Assembly (NCBI GenBank): GCA_002281855.1
Contig: NCHQ01000019.1
Span: 52,124-116,123, forward strand
DNA: 64,000 nucleotides
Direction of reading: 5' to 3'
Source: Rhodospirillales bacterium 24-66-33
Lineage (GTDB): Bacteria > Pseudomonadota > Alphaproteobacteria > Reyranellales > Reyranellaceae
Positions 34,724 through 42,620 of this stretch are shown here, piece after piece. A model generated the notes under the pieces. It ran no database searches. It saw only the letters and a list, made by a program, of their open reading frames with translations, and was not told the origin of the DNA. How positions within the stretch are numbered: position 1 is the first letter of the stretch; every line of letters starts with the position of its first letter. A program made the translations under genes and the position numbers.

Positions 34724-35647
34724 TCAGGCAGCCCCTTCGACTAAGCTCAGGGCAGGCTTCTTCTGCGTCGCCAACCACGCTTCGCAGCAGGCCTTGGCGA
34801 GTTCGCGCACGCGCAGGATGTAGCTCTGGCGCTCCGCCACGCTGATCACGCCGCGGGCATCGAGCAGGTTGAAGGCATGCGACGCCTTGATGCACTGCTC
34901 GTAGGCCGGCAGCGGCAGCTTCTTCTCGACCAGCCGGCCGCTTTCCTTTTCGGCGTCTGCGAAGTGGCGGAACAGCATCTCGGTATCGGCATGCTCGAAA
35001 TTGTAGGCCGACTGCTCCCGCTCGTTCTGCAGGAACACGTCGCCATAGGTCAGCGGCACGTCGGAGTCGGCGCGATTGTACGGAAGCTCGTAGACCGACT
35101 TCTTGTCGAACAGGTACATGGCCAGCCGCTCTAGGCCGTAGGTGATCTCGCCGGCGACCAGATCGACCTCGATACCGCCCACCTGCTGGAAGTAGGTGAA
35201 CTGCGTGATCTCCATGCCGTCGCACCAGACTTCCCAGCCCAGCCCCCAGGCCCCCAGGGTCGGGCTCTCCCAGTCGTCCTCGACGAAGCGGATGTCGTGC
35301 AGCGTCGTATCGATGCCGATCGCCTGGAGCGACCCCAGGTAGCGTTCGAGGATGTCGGGCGGCGACGGCTTCAGGATGGCCTGGAACTGATAATAGTGCT
35401 GCAGCCGCATCGGGTTTTCGCCGTAGCGACCATCACCGGGGCGGCGCGACGGCTGCACATAGGCCGCGTACCAGGGCTTCGGGCCCAGCGCCCTAAGGGT
35501 CGTCGCGGTATGGAAGGTCCCGGCGCCCATCTCCATGTCGAAGGGCTGGAGGATCAGGCAGCCCTGCGCCGCCCAATAGTCCTGCAGGGTTAAAATCAAT
35601 TCCTGAAAGCACGTCGGTTTCCCGCGCGCTGCTGAGGGGTTCGACAC
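34724..35647 (-). CDS. glyQ: Glycyl-tRNA synthetase alpha subunit, with a repeat-encoded C-terminal tail
   Basis: A 307-residue class II synthetase subunit that makes Gly-AMP. TCFQELILTLQDYWA, GCLILQPFDMEMGAGTF and AAYVQPSRRPGDGRYGENP are diagnostic. The start is GTG at 35647 behind GGGGA. The usual C-terminal region ends near WLATQKKPAL, and the last residues (KPALSLVEGAA) are encoded by a short intergenic-type repeat at 34734-34757. It heads the glyQ-glyS-ppdK-meaB-HIT operon and has a good promoter upstream. Confidence 0.94.
   Translation of the reverse strand: MSNPSAARGKPTCFQELILTLQDYWAAQGCLILQPFDMEMGAGTFHTATTLRALGPKPWYAAYVQPSRRPGDGRYGENPMRLQHYYQFQAILKPSPPDILERYLGSLQAIGIDTTLHDIRFVEDDWESPTLGAWGLGWEVWCDGMEITQFTYFQQVGGIEVDLVAGEITYGLERLAMYLFDKKSVYELPYNRADSDVPLTYGDVFLQNEREQSAYNFEHADTEMLFRHFADAEKESGRLVEKKLPLPAYEQCIKASHAFNLLDARGVISVAERQSYILRVRELAKACCEAWLATQKKPALSLVEGAA
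34734..34757. repeat. Dispersed repeat encoding the GlyQ tail
   Basis: The plus strand reads CCTTCGACTAAGCTCAGGGC followed by AGGC. From general knowledge this CCTTCGAC-AAGCTCAGGGCAGG element is widespread between genes in many high-GC proteobacteria. Here it lies inside the end of glyQ and reads as KPALSLVEG. Confidence 0.55.
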
Positions 35648-35712
35648 CGGTATTCCCCGAAGCTCTAAAGGCCTTTTATTTCCGCAACTTATGGCCGTTT
35701 TTGCGGTGCGGC

Positions 35713-35741
35713 AAAATAGGTTCCACCCCCCAGCCGGTCAA
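35713..35741 (-). promoter_or_regulatory. Sigma-70 promoter for the glyQ operon
   Basis: On the minus strand TTGACC (35741-35736) and TATTTT (35718-35713) are separated by exactly 17 bp. The -10 box lies about 65 bases before the glyQ GTG in the 115-bp gap between glyQ and the zinc-ribbon protein gene. Confidence 0.65.
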
Positions 35742-35762
35742 GGCTGGTGGCGCGCTGCGGCC

Positions 35763-36038
35763 TTATGGCCGTGGACGACCGCATTGGCCACATTTTTCAG
35801 CAGTGGTCGGAATGTAGGCACCGCAGCCGGCGCACTGCACGGTGTCCTCGATCACGACAGGCTTGCGCGAGGGCGCCGGCGGCGCCTCGGGAGGCACGGG
35901 AGCCGGTGGAGGCGGCGGTGGACGCTGCGGCAGATCGTTGCCGGTGAAACGGTCGAAAAGACCCTTCCAGTGCCGGAAAGTCCTGTACACGCCGTACAAG
36001 GCAAGGCCGAACAGAGCAATCTTGAGCAGGAAACCCAT
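35763..36038 (-). CDS. Small membrane-anchored zinc-ribbon protein
   Basis: A 91-residue protein: one N-terminal helix (residues 3-20), a proline-rich linker (40-58) and a C-terminal zinc ribbon with cysteines C69, C72, C83 and C86 (C-x2-C...C-x2-C). The layout resembles the PP0621-type small proteins, whose function is unknown. It lies upstream of glyQ on the same strand, but a promoter sits between them. It diverges from glpD. Confidence 0.75.
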   Translation of the reverse strand: MGFLLKIALFGLALYGVYRTFRHWKGLFDRFTGNDLPQRPPPPPPAPVPPEAPPAPSRKPVVIEDTVQCAGCGAYIPTTAEKCGQCGRPRP

Positions 36039-36090
36039 GCGGCCTTTTGCGGTTCCTGCAGAACCCGGTCAAGCGGGCTATAGGTAGGCG

Positions 36091-37629
36091 ATGAGTGTGA
36101 CGGAGGATCGGCCGCTCGACCTGTTCGTGGTCGGCGGCGGCATCAATGGGGCGGGAATCGCCTGCGACGCGGCCGGGCGGGCGCTGACGGTCGGGCTCTG
36201 CGAAATGAACGATTTCGCCAGCGCGACCTCCTCGAAGGCGACCAAGCTCATCCACGGCGGCCTGCGCTATCTGGAAACCTACGAATTCCGCCTGGTCCGC
36301 GAGGCGCTGCAGGAGCGCGAGGTGCTGCTGGCCAAGGCGCCGCATCTCTCCTGGCCGCTGCGCTTCGTGCTGCCCTACGAGCCGCACCTGCGGCCGCGCT
36401 GGATGCTGCGGCTCGGCCTCTGGCTCTACGACCACCTCGACTGGCACATGACCCTGCCCAAGTCGATCCAGGTCGACCTGCCCCGGTCGAAATTCGGGGC
36501 CGGCCTCAAGCCCGGGTTCCAGAAGGGCTTCGTCTATTCCGACGCCTGGGTCGACGACGCACGCCTTGTGATCTCCAACCTGAAATCGGCCCGCGAGATG
36601 GGGGCAGCGATCTATGCCCGGCATCGCTGCGTCTCGGCCCGCCGCAGCGACGACGGCAAGCTCTGGCACATCGACCTGGAAGGCCCCGGCGGCGCGCCCG
36701 TGCATCTCAAGGCGCGCGCCCTCGTGAACGCCGCCGGCCCCTGGGTGAAGCATTTTCTCGACGAGCAGACCGAGATCAAGACGCCCAAGCGGGTGCGCCT
36801 CGTGAAGGGCAGTCACATCATCGTGCCGAAGCTCTACGACGGCGACCACGCCTTCATCCTCCAGAACAGCGACAACCGCATCGTGTTCGTCATCCCCTAC
36901 GAGCGTGAGTTCTCGCTGATCGGCACGACCGACATCGCGGTCCAGGAAGGCGAGCACCCGGTCTGCTCGCCCGAGGAGATCGTCTATCTCTGCGAGCTGG
37001 CCAGCCGCTACATGGCCAGGCCCGTGCGGCCGGAAGACGTGGTCTGGACCTATTCCGGCGTCCGCCCGCTGTTCGACGATGGCGACGACAATCCCTCCAA
37101 GGTGACGCGCGACTATCACCTCGAGGTCGACGGCTCCCCGCAGGGCAAGGCCCCCATCCTCTCGGTGTTCGGGGGCAAGATCACGACCTACCGCCGATTG
37201 GCCGAGCATGCGCTGCGGGACCTCGAGCCCTATTTCCCCCGCATGGGCGGTCCCTGGACCGACGGTCGCGCCGTCTACGATGGCGAAATGGCCGACGCTC
37301 CGACCTTCGAGGAGGCCTTCGACCGGTTCGTCGAGGGCGCCGCCGCCATCAAGCCCGGCCTGCCGAGGGAGCTGGTGCGAATCCTCGCCCGGCGCCATGG
37401 CTCGGGCCTCGACGACCTGCTCGAGAACGTGAAGACCGTCGCCGACCTCGGGCGCCATTTCGGCGGCTCGCTCTACGAAGTCGAGGTGCGCCATCTGGTG
37501 CGCGACGAATGGGCCGTCGATCCAGAGGACGTTCTGTGGCGGCGGACCAAAGAGGGCCTGCACATGTCGGCGGAAGAACGCGAGGCATTCGCGCGGTGGC
37601 TGGCAGAGCAACGGCTCAACTTTACATAA
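36091..37629 (+). CDS. glpD: Glycerol-3-phosphate dehydrogenase (FAD, aerobic)
   Basis: A 512-residue peripheral inner-membrane flavoenzyme that oxidises sn-glycerol 3-phosphate to DHAP and feeds electrons to quinone. The FAD-binding VVGGGINGAGIACDAAGR is at about 11-28. SATSSKATKLIHGGLRYLE follows, matching the FAD-adjacent block of GlpD, and the C-terminal DAO_C-like domain is present. No glpK, glpF or glpR is next to it. ATG 36091 is the only sensible start. Confidence 0.94.
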   Translation: MSVTEDRPLDLFVVGGGINGAGIACDAAGRALTVGLCEMNDFASATSSKATKLIHGGLRYLETYEFRLVREALQEREVLLAKAPHLSWPLRFVLPYEPHLRPRWMLRLGLWLYDHLDWHMTLPKSIQVDLPRSKFGAGLKPGFQKGFVYSDAWVDDARLVISNLKSAREMGAAIYARHRCVSARRSDDGKLWHIDLEGPGGAPVHLKARALVNAAGPWVKHFLDEQTEIKTPKRVRLVKGSHIIVPKLYDGDHAFILQNSDNRIVFVIPYEREFSLIGTTDIAVQEGEHPVCSPEEIVYLCELASRYMARPVRPEDVVWTYSGVRPLFDDGDDNPSKVTRDYHLEVDGSPQGKAPILSVFGGKITTYRRLAEHALRDLEPYFPRMGGPWTDGRAVYDGEMADAPTFEEAFDRFVEGAAAIKPGLPRELVRILARRHGSGLDDLLENVKTVADLGRHFGGSLYEVEVRHLVRDEWAVDPEDVLWRRTKEGLHMSAEEREAFARWLAEQRLNFT

Positions 37630-37691
37630 CTTAACCTTCGACCTGGGCACGCTCGGCACCTTCGGTCCGTACCTCGGGAACCACCCCTTCC

Positions 37692-38297
37692 ATGGCGAGG
37701 TTCCCGATGTCGTTCCGTTCCCTGGTCCTGCCCACCGCTCTCGTCCTTGCGGCGGGCTTTGCCTTCACCACACCTGCCTCCGCCTTCGACCTCTTCGAGG
37801 GCGACGAGGCGGTCGAGCTCGCACAGGCCACCCCGCCCGCCCCGCCGCCGCCGCCGGCCGCACGGGGAGAGCGCACCCCCGGCGAGCGTGGGGCCGCGCG
37901 CATCGAGCGCAGCGTCTCGCCCAGGTCGATGTGCGTCGACATGGTCGCCCGGCGGATCGGCGACCGTGCCTACCTCAAGGCCCGGCTCGAACTGAAGCCC
38001 GAGCAGATGACGGCCTGGAACGCCTTCGAGAAGGTGGCGGACGAAGCCAGCGCCAAGTCCATGGCCCGCTGCCAGACCCTGCCGACCGAGATGAAGGAGC
38101 GTCCGACCTATCTCGAGCGTCTCACGATGGAAGAGGACGTCATGAAGGCTCGCATCGCCACGATCGAGGCGGTGAAGCCCCCGCTGACGGCACTGGTCGC
38201 CGTCCTGACGCCCGAGCAGAAGGCCATCCTCGACCGTCCGCGAATGGGCTTCGGCCATCACGCGGGCGCGGCGATGGGCCGCCCCGGCCCGCGCTGA
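37692..38297 (+). CDS. Spy/CpxP-like periplasmic protein (LTXXQ motif family)
   Basis: A 201-residue exported protein. The signal peptide runs to about residue 31 (FAFTTPASA-FD). A proline- and arginine-rich linker follows, then an all-helical domain with LKPEQMTAWNAFEKVADEASAK (LTPEQ-like) and a second LTPEQKAIL, the repeated LTXXQ signature of Spy/CpxP chaperones and metal-stress proteins. An ATG five codons in (37707) is an alternative start with an equally good signal peptide. It follows glpD but is probably independent. Confidence 0.78.
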   Translation: MARFPMSFRSLVLPTALVLAAGFAFTTPASAFDLFEGDEAVELAQATPPAPPPPPAARGERTPGERGAARIERSVSPRSMCVDMVARRIGDRAYLKARLELKPEQMTAWNAFEKVADEASAKSMARCQTLPTEMKERPTYLERLTMEEDVMKARIATIEAVKPPLTALVAVLTPEQKAILDRPRMGFGHHAGAAMGRPGPR

Positions 38298-38300
38298 GCT

Positions 38301-39125
38301 CTACCAGTCGCTGTGGCGGACGATCTTCATCAGCTCGTCCGCCATGGTGAGGGCGGTGAGGACGCCGGTCTTGGGATTGTCCGGCATGGCCCGACCCAGC
38401 CGCTCGAGCTTCAGCTCGCCTGAATCGGAGACAACCTCCAGCTTGCTGGCGTTGGTGCCCGGCGGCAGGGTCGGATCCGCTACCAGCTCGATTTCCGTCT
38501 TGTCGAGACCGGCGCCGCACAGCGCCACCGTGACCGCCAGATTGGCATTCTTGGGGTAGAGCCGGCCCGCATCGGCGGGCGAGCCGCGGAAGATCACGGT
38601 CGGCTCCTTGATCGACGGCAGGTCGAACTCGGTCTCGGCCGGCGTGCCCGTCCAGGCATGCGGGGGCTTGATCGAGATGTATTTCACCTTCTCCAGCTTG
38701 CCGAGCCGCATGGCGAGCAGCCCGTCCAGGCCGGCGATGGCGCCGGCCGGCAGGCGCAGGCGCGCACCGCCCTTCTCCGCCGCCTTCAGGTGCTTCTTCC
38801 ACAGTGCCGGGTCGCCATAGGCGCCGGTGGCGATCACCATGAAGTCGATGCCCTTCTTCAGGATGATCTCGCCCCAGTCGCGGACCGCCTGCTGGCTCGC
38901 CGCCTCGACCACGACATCGGGCTTGAGCTGCAGGAGCGCCTTCAGGGTGTCGACCACCGCGACCTTCTTGCCGAGCTTCTTCTGCGTCGCCACGACGCGC
39001 TCCGGTCGGACCAGAACGCCCACGATATCGATGGGCGGCTTCTTCTCGCGAAACACGTCGAACAGCATCTGGCTGATGGCGCCGTAGCCGATCAGCGCGA
39101 TCTTCAGCCGCTTTTCCTTCGCCAT
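38301..39125 (-). CDS. nadX: L-aspartate dehydrogenase
   Basis: A 274-residue NAD(P)-dependent amino acid dehydrogenase. IALIGYGAISQ is the Rossmann motif at about 9-19, VVVEAASQQAVRDWGE and the LRLPAGAIAGLDGL block are typical, and the catalytic region KPPHAWTGTP and NLAVTVALCGAGLDKTEIELVADP complete the family. It deaminates aspartate to oxaloacetate/iminoaspartate; in some bacteria it replaces NadB in NAD synthesis. nadA and nadC are not adjacent, so its physiological role is uncertain. Confidence 0.85.
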   Translation of the reverse strand: MAKEKRLKIALIGYGAISQMLFDVFREKKPPIDIVGVLVRPERVVATQKKLGKKVAVVDTLKALLQLKPDVVVEAASQQAVRDWGEIILKKGIDFMVIATGAYGDPALWKKHLKAAEKGGARLRLPAGAIAGLDGLLAMRLGKLEKVKYISIKPPHAWTGTPAETEFDLPSIKEPTVIFRGSPADAGRLYPKNANLAVTVALCGAGLDKTEIELVADPTLPPGTNASKLEVVSDSGELKLERLGRAMPDNPKTGVLTALTMADELMKIVRHSDW

Positions 39126-39177
39126 CTATCCCCCTGGACCCGAATCATGCTCCGACTATAGCGGGCCGCCTCGGCCC

Positions 39178-39206
39178 TTGCGACCCACCGGGGTGGCGGC
39201 TATAAC
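39178..39206 (+). promoter_or_regulatory. Sigma-70 promoter for tRNA-Pro
   Basis: TTGCGA (39178-39183) and TATAAC (39201-39206) are separated by exactly 17 bp, with the tRNA starting 37 bp after the -10 box. Confidence 0.6.
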
Positions 39207-39243
39207 CCCGGCCTCGCCGCGGGCCGGAGTCCGCAAATCCTGA

Positions 39244-39320
39244 CGGAGCGTAGCTCAGCCTGGTAGAGCACTAGCTTCGGGAGCTAGGGGCCGGAGGTTC
39301 GAATCCTCTCGCTCCGACCA
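39244..39320 (+). tRNA. tRNA-Pro (anticodon CGG)
   Basis: A 77-nt cloverleaf: acceptor CGGAGCG/CGCTCCG, D arm GCTC/GAGC, anticodon stem CTAGC/GCTAG with loop TTCGGGA giving CGG, T arm GGAGG/CCTCT around TTCGAAT, and an encoded ACCA end. The G-rich T stem has one G-T pair. It decodes CCG, the commonest proline codon in a high-GC genome. It has its own promoter and a strong downstream terminator. Confidence 0.97.
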
Positions 39321-39360
39321 ATCGGCGAGACCGATGCCCACGGCATCGGTTACGAGAGAA

Positions 39361-39390
39361 CGGCGGACCTTAAGGGTCCGCCGTTTTCGT
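39361..39390 (+). terminator. Rho-independent terminator after tRNA-Pro
   Basis: CGGCGGACC (39361-39369) pairs with GGTCCGCCG (39375-39383) around a TTAAG loop and is followed by TTTTCGTTT. A second 8-pair hairpin (CCGATGCC 39331-39338 with GGCATCGG 39342-39349) precedes it. It could also stop leftward transcription only weakly. Confidence 0.85.
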
Positions 39391-39402
39391 TTCAGTGCAC
39401 CG

Positions 39403-40179
39403 CTACATCTTCGGCAGGATGGCGATGTCGGTGACGGCGCCGCCCAGGCCTTCGATCTTGGCCACGGGCGTGGCCTTGCCGCTCGCCAGGTCGATCGACC
39501 AGAGCTGGTCGCCGGTCATGGCCCAGCCTTCGTTCTTCGTGCCGTCCGACCGGATGTCGAAGGCGACGGCGTCGACCTTGGGGCCGAGCGCGCCGACCGT
39601 ATTGAGGACTCCGTCGTTCGGCGGCGCCTGCCTGACCAGAGCGCCGGTCGTCGTGTCGACGTTGAGGAGCGTCGTCTCCTTCGTGCCCTTGACCGAATTG
39701 GTGTAGGCGCCGGCCATGACCTTGGGCGCCTTGCCCTTGTTGGCATCGGCGTCGGCATACTTCAGGCTGCCATCCTTGATGACCTTGCCGTCGTCGACGT
39801 TGACGCGAAGGCTCGTGCCGTCGCTGCCGATGACGCGCAGCCGGTCGGCGACCGGGTTGAAGTCGACCGTGGCGGAGGCGCCGGCCGGCAGCATCGTCTC
39901 GAGCCTCGACTTCTTCGTGGCCTTCCCGTCCATGGCGATGGTGTAGAGCGTGCCGTCCGTGGCCAGCGCATAGAGCATCCCGTCGGCCGGCCGCACGTCG
40001 ATGCCGACCAGCGGACCGGTAACGCCCTCGACCTTCATCTTCTTCGTCGCCTTCTTGGCCGAGGTGTCGACGATGGCGAGCGTGTCGTTTCCGATCAGCG
40101 CGGCGACGTCCGCCGCTTGCGCCATGCCCGCCCAGGTCACCAGGGCCGTCGAGGTCGCGAGGATTGCCTTCACCGTCAT
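39403..40179 (-). CDS. Secreted DUF4394 domain protein
   Basis: A 258-residue exported protein with a signal peptide (MTVKAILATSTALVTWAGMAQA). The mature part is built of repeated beta-strand blocks such as GIDVRPADGMLYALATDGTLYTI and VDFNPVADRLRVIGSDG, the DUF4394 beta-propeller-like pattern. Its function is unknown. It diverges from the ECF sigma factor gene, and a promoter-like motif matching that upstream of the sigma gene lies before it, so it is very likely part of the sigma regulon. Confidence 0.88.
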   Translation of the reverse strand: MTVKAILATSTALVTWAGMAQAADVAALIGNDTLAIVDTSAKKATKKMKVEGVTGPLVGIDVRPADGMLYALATDGTLYTIAMDGKATKKSRLETMLPAGASATVDFNPVADRLRVIGSDGTSLRVNVDDGKVIKDGSLKYADADANKGKAPKVMAGAYTNSVKGTKETTLLNVDTTTGALVRQAPPNDGVLNTVGALGPKVDAVAFDIRSDGTKNEGWAMTGDQLWSIDLASGKATPVAKIEGLGGAVTDIAILPKM

Positions 40180-40223
40180 TGGATCTCTCCGTCCGTTGCA
40201 GACCCATGAGCGGGTCATGCAGC

Positions 40224-40254
40224 GGATACCGGCCAACCGGCTCGTTTGGATGCA
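40224..40254 (-). promoter_or_regulatory. Predicted ECF-sigma promoter of the DUF4394 gene
   Basis: On the minus strand TGCATCCAA (40254-40246), a 15-bp spacer, then GGTATCC (40230-40224), 45 bp before the ATG. The same two boxes occur on the plus strand upstream of the sigma factor gene with a 14-bp spacer. Confidence 0.65.
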
Positions 40255-40287
40255 GCGTCGGAAAAAGAATCGGGATCGGGTGCAGAA

Positions 40288-40317
40288 TGCATCCAATTGC
40301 TGTTTTCCGAGGTATCC
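40288..40317 (+). promoter_or_regulatory. Predicted autoregulatory ECF-sigma promoter
   Basis: TGCATCCAA (40288-40296), a 14-bp spacer and GGTATCC (40311-40317), 60 bp before the sigma gene ATG. The -10 part is inside a palindrome CCGAGG-TAT-CCTCGG (40307-40321). ECF factors typically drive their own operon. Confidence 0.65.
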
Positions 40318-40377
40318 TCGGAGAAAGCGCATCGGTGTCGACCGGCGCGACAATCGCAGGGAGGCAGGGCAGGAGCG

Positions 40378-40932
40378 ATGACGGCAGAACTGCCCCCCGA
40401 TCGCTCTGCGCTGGAAGCGGGAATATCGGCTGCGATCGTGCGCTGTGCTGCCGGCGAGCAGTCGGCGCTGCGCGTCATCTACGATCTCGAGGCAGCCCGC
40501 ATGGTGGGCGTGGCGATGCGCATCCTGCGCCGCCGCGATCTTGCCGAGGAGGCGACACACGACGCCTTCATGCGCATCTGGCGCAGCGCGCGCAGCTTCG
40601 ATCCGGCGCGCGGTTCCGCCCGCGCCTGGATCTACACGATCGTGCGGAACCAGGCTTTGACGATCCTGCGCGACGAACGGCGCTTCGGGCCCGACGAGCC
40701 GGCGGACAATGAGATACCGGAGCCCAATTCGGCGCTGGCGCGGCTGCCGGAGTCCAGCGCCCTGCGGCACTGCCTCGAACAGCTCGATACCGGCCGCCGC
40801 AGCGCCATCGTCCTGGCCTACGTACACGGCTTCAGCCACGGCGAGCTGGCGGGACGCCTCGGGGTGCCGCTGGGCACCATCAAGAGCTGGATACGCCGCG
40901 GCCTGGTCTCCCTGCAGGAGTGCCTGGGATGA
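40378..40932 (+). CDS. ECF-family RNA polymerase sigma factor (SigK-like)
   Basis: A 184-residue sigma-70 group IV factor. Region 2 (RILRRRDLAEEATHDAFMRIWR and the ARAWIYTIVRNQALTILR segment) binds core and the -10 box. Region 4 (VHGFSHGELAGRLGVPLGTIKSWIRRGL) is a helix-turn-helix for the -35 box. ATG 40378 has AGGAG. The anti-sigma gene overlaps its stop. The pairing with an RskA-like protein suggests the SigK/ECF19-type group. Confidence 0.93.
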   Translation: MTAELPPDRSALEAGISAAIVRCAAGEQSALRVIYDLEAARMVGVAMRILRRRDLAEEATHDAFMRIWRSARSFDPARGSARAWIYTIVRNQALTILRDERRFGPDEPADNEIPEPNSALARLPESSALRHCLEQLDTGRRSAIVLAYVHGFSHGELAGRLGVPLGTIKSWIRRGLVSLQECLG

Positions 40933-41654
40933 CGCCCGACCGCGACGACCGGATCCACGCCGCCGAATTCGTCCTGGGCCTGCTGGAGCCCGAGACGCAC
41001 GCCGCGGCGGAGCGCCGCCTCTCCTCCGATTCCGCTTTCGCGCGCGACGTTGCCGCCTGGCAGAAGCACTTCACGGCTTTCGACGACACGGCAGATCCGG
41101 TCGTGCCGGCCGACGAACTGTGGCGACGCATCGAGGCCGGCATGGGCACGGCGGTTGCCGCGCCCGCGGTGGCCCCGAGCGGTCTTCTGCCTCGGTTCTG
41201 GAACAGCCTGGGCGCACTGCGGATCGCGGCGCTGTCAGGGGTCACCGCCGCCCTGGCCCTCGCGGTCGTTACCACCGTGACCGTGCGGCACGCGCAGGAG
41301 GTGGCGGCCCGCAAGCCGGTCTATGTCGCCATCCTGGTCGACGATGCGACGCGCCAGGCCGGCGCCATCGTGAACGCCTTCGCCGACGGCAGAGTCGAGA
41401 TGATCCCGCTCGTCGACATGACGGTACCGGCGGGACGCTCTCTGCAGGTCTGGACGCTCTGGAATCGTGAGGTCGGCCCGCGATCGGTCGGCCTGCTCGA
41501 GCGCGCCCGAGCGACGTCGCTCGATCTCGAGCGGTTGCCCACCACGGCGGCCGACCAGCTCTTCGAGATCACGCTGGAACCGTCCGGTGGCTCGCCGACC
41601 GGACGCCCGACCGGCCCGATCCTCTACAAGGGCACGACCGCGCGCACGCTGTAG
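40929..41654 (+). CDS. Anti-sigma factor, RskA family
   Basis: A 241-residue single-pass inner-membrane protein. The N-terminal cytoplasmic domain (HAAEFVLGLLEPETHAAAERRL, then FARDVAAWQKHF) binds the sigma factor. One helix follows at about residues 98-120, then a periplasmic RskA C-terminal domain (VWTLWNREVGPRSVGLLERA and the FEITLEPSGGSPTGRPTG segment). It holds the sigma inactive until a signal triggers its proteolysis. ATG 40929 overlaps the sigma stop (ATGA). Confidence 0.9.
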   Translation: MTPDRDDRIHAAEFVLGLLEPETHAAAERRLSSDSAFARDVAAWQKHFTAFDDTADPVVPADELWRRIEAGMGTAVAAPAVAPSGLLPRFWNSLGALRIAALSGVTAALALAVVTTVTVRHAQEVAARKPVYVAILVDDATRQAGAIVNAFADGRVEMIPLVDMTVPAGRSLQVWTLWNREVGPRSVGLLERARATSLDLERLPTTAADQLFEITLEPSGGSPTGRPTGPILYKGTTARTL

Positions 41655-41660
41655 CTGGCC

Positions 41661-42620
41661 TCAGCCGACCAGCGGGAAATGACAGGCGACCTCGCGGCCG
41701 GGCGCGATCTGGCGCAGCGGCGGCACCTCTTCCGTGCAGCGCGGCTGCGCATGCGGGCAGCGCGTGCGGAACCGGCAGCCCGAAGGCGGATCGAGTGGCG
41801 ACGGCGGATCGCCGGGCTTCAGCTTGGTGTCGCCCAGCGGGACGTCCGGATCGGGCACAGGGATCGCCGCCATCAGCGCCGCCGTGTAGGGATGCGCCGG
41901 CGTCGCGAACAGCGAATCGGAATCGGCCACCTCGCAGAGCCGGCCGAGATACATGACCGCGACCCGGTCCGACACCGACTTCACCACCGCGAGATCGTGG
42001 GCGATGAAGAGCAGCGTGAGGCCGAACCGTGCCTTCATGTCCTCCAGGAGGTTGACGATCTGCGCCCGGATCGAGACGTCGAGCGCCGACACCGGCTCGT
42101 CGCACACGATCAGGCCGGGCTCGAGGACAAGGGCGCGCGCGATGGCGATGCGCTGGCACTGGCCGCCGGAGAATTCGTGCGGCCTCCTGTTCCAGACGAG
42201 GTCGGGATCGAGGCCGACCGCCTCCATCACGGCGCGGACACGGCGGGTGCGCTCGGCGGCATCGGACACACCCGACACGATCAGCGGCTCGGCGATGATC
42301 TCGGCGACCCTGCGGCGCGGATTGAGCGAGGCGATCGGGTCCTGGAAGATCATCTGCAGGCGCGGCCGCATGGCCCGCAGCGCCTGGCCGCGCAACTGCG
42401 TCAGGTCCTTGCCGTCGAACACGACGGCGCCGGCCTTGGCCGGCGGCAATTGCAGCAGCGCGCGCGCCAGAGAAGACTTGCCCGATCCCGATTCGCCGAC
42501 GAGCCCCAGCGTCTCGCCCTGCTTCACCGAGAGCGTAACGTCGCTGACGGCATGGACATGGCGGCCGCCGCCGACCGGGTATTCGACCACGAGGTTCCGG
42601 ATGGAGAGGAGATCGCTCAT
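41661..42620 (-). CDS. Peptide-type ABC transporter ATP-binding protein (DppF-like)
   Basis: A 319-residue ATPase. Walker A GESGSGKSS, FQDPIASLNPRRRV, signature FSGGQCQR (with Cys replacing the usual Arg) and Walker B LIVCDEPVSALD are visible, and the C-terminal oligo_HPY region has PSGCRFRTRCPHAQPRC. It is the last gene of a leftward SBP-B-C-D-F operon, overlapping the D gene by 4 bp. Confidence 0.92.
   Translation of the reverse strand: MSDLLSIRNLVVEYPVGGGRHVHAVSDVTLSVKQGETLGLVGESGSGKSSLARALLQLPPAKAGAVVFDGKDLTQLRGQALRAMRPRLQMIFQDPIASLNPRRRVAEIIAEPLIVSGVSDAAERTRRVRAVMEAVGLDPDLVWNRRPHEFSGGQCQRIAIARALVLEPGLIVCDEPVSALDVSIRAQIVNLLEDMKARFGLTLLFIAHDLAVVKSVSDRVAVMYLGRLCEVADSDSLFATPAHPYTAALMAAIPVPDPDVPLGDTKLKPGDPPSPLDPPSGCRFRTRCPHAQPRCTEEVPPLRQIAPGREVACHFPLVG

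Noticed and set aside
35797..37659. A 620-codon open frame on the minus strand over glpD
   Set aside because: Antisense to glpD, which has full family motifs; the translation is shadow-like.
39244..39400. tRNA-Pro as an integration site
   Set aside because: No integrase gene, no direct repeat of the tRNA 3' end and no foreign-looking block follow it.
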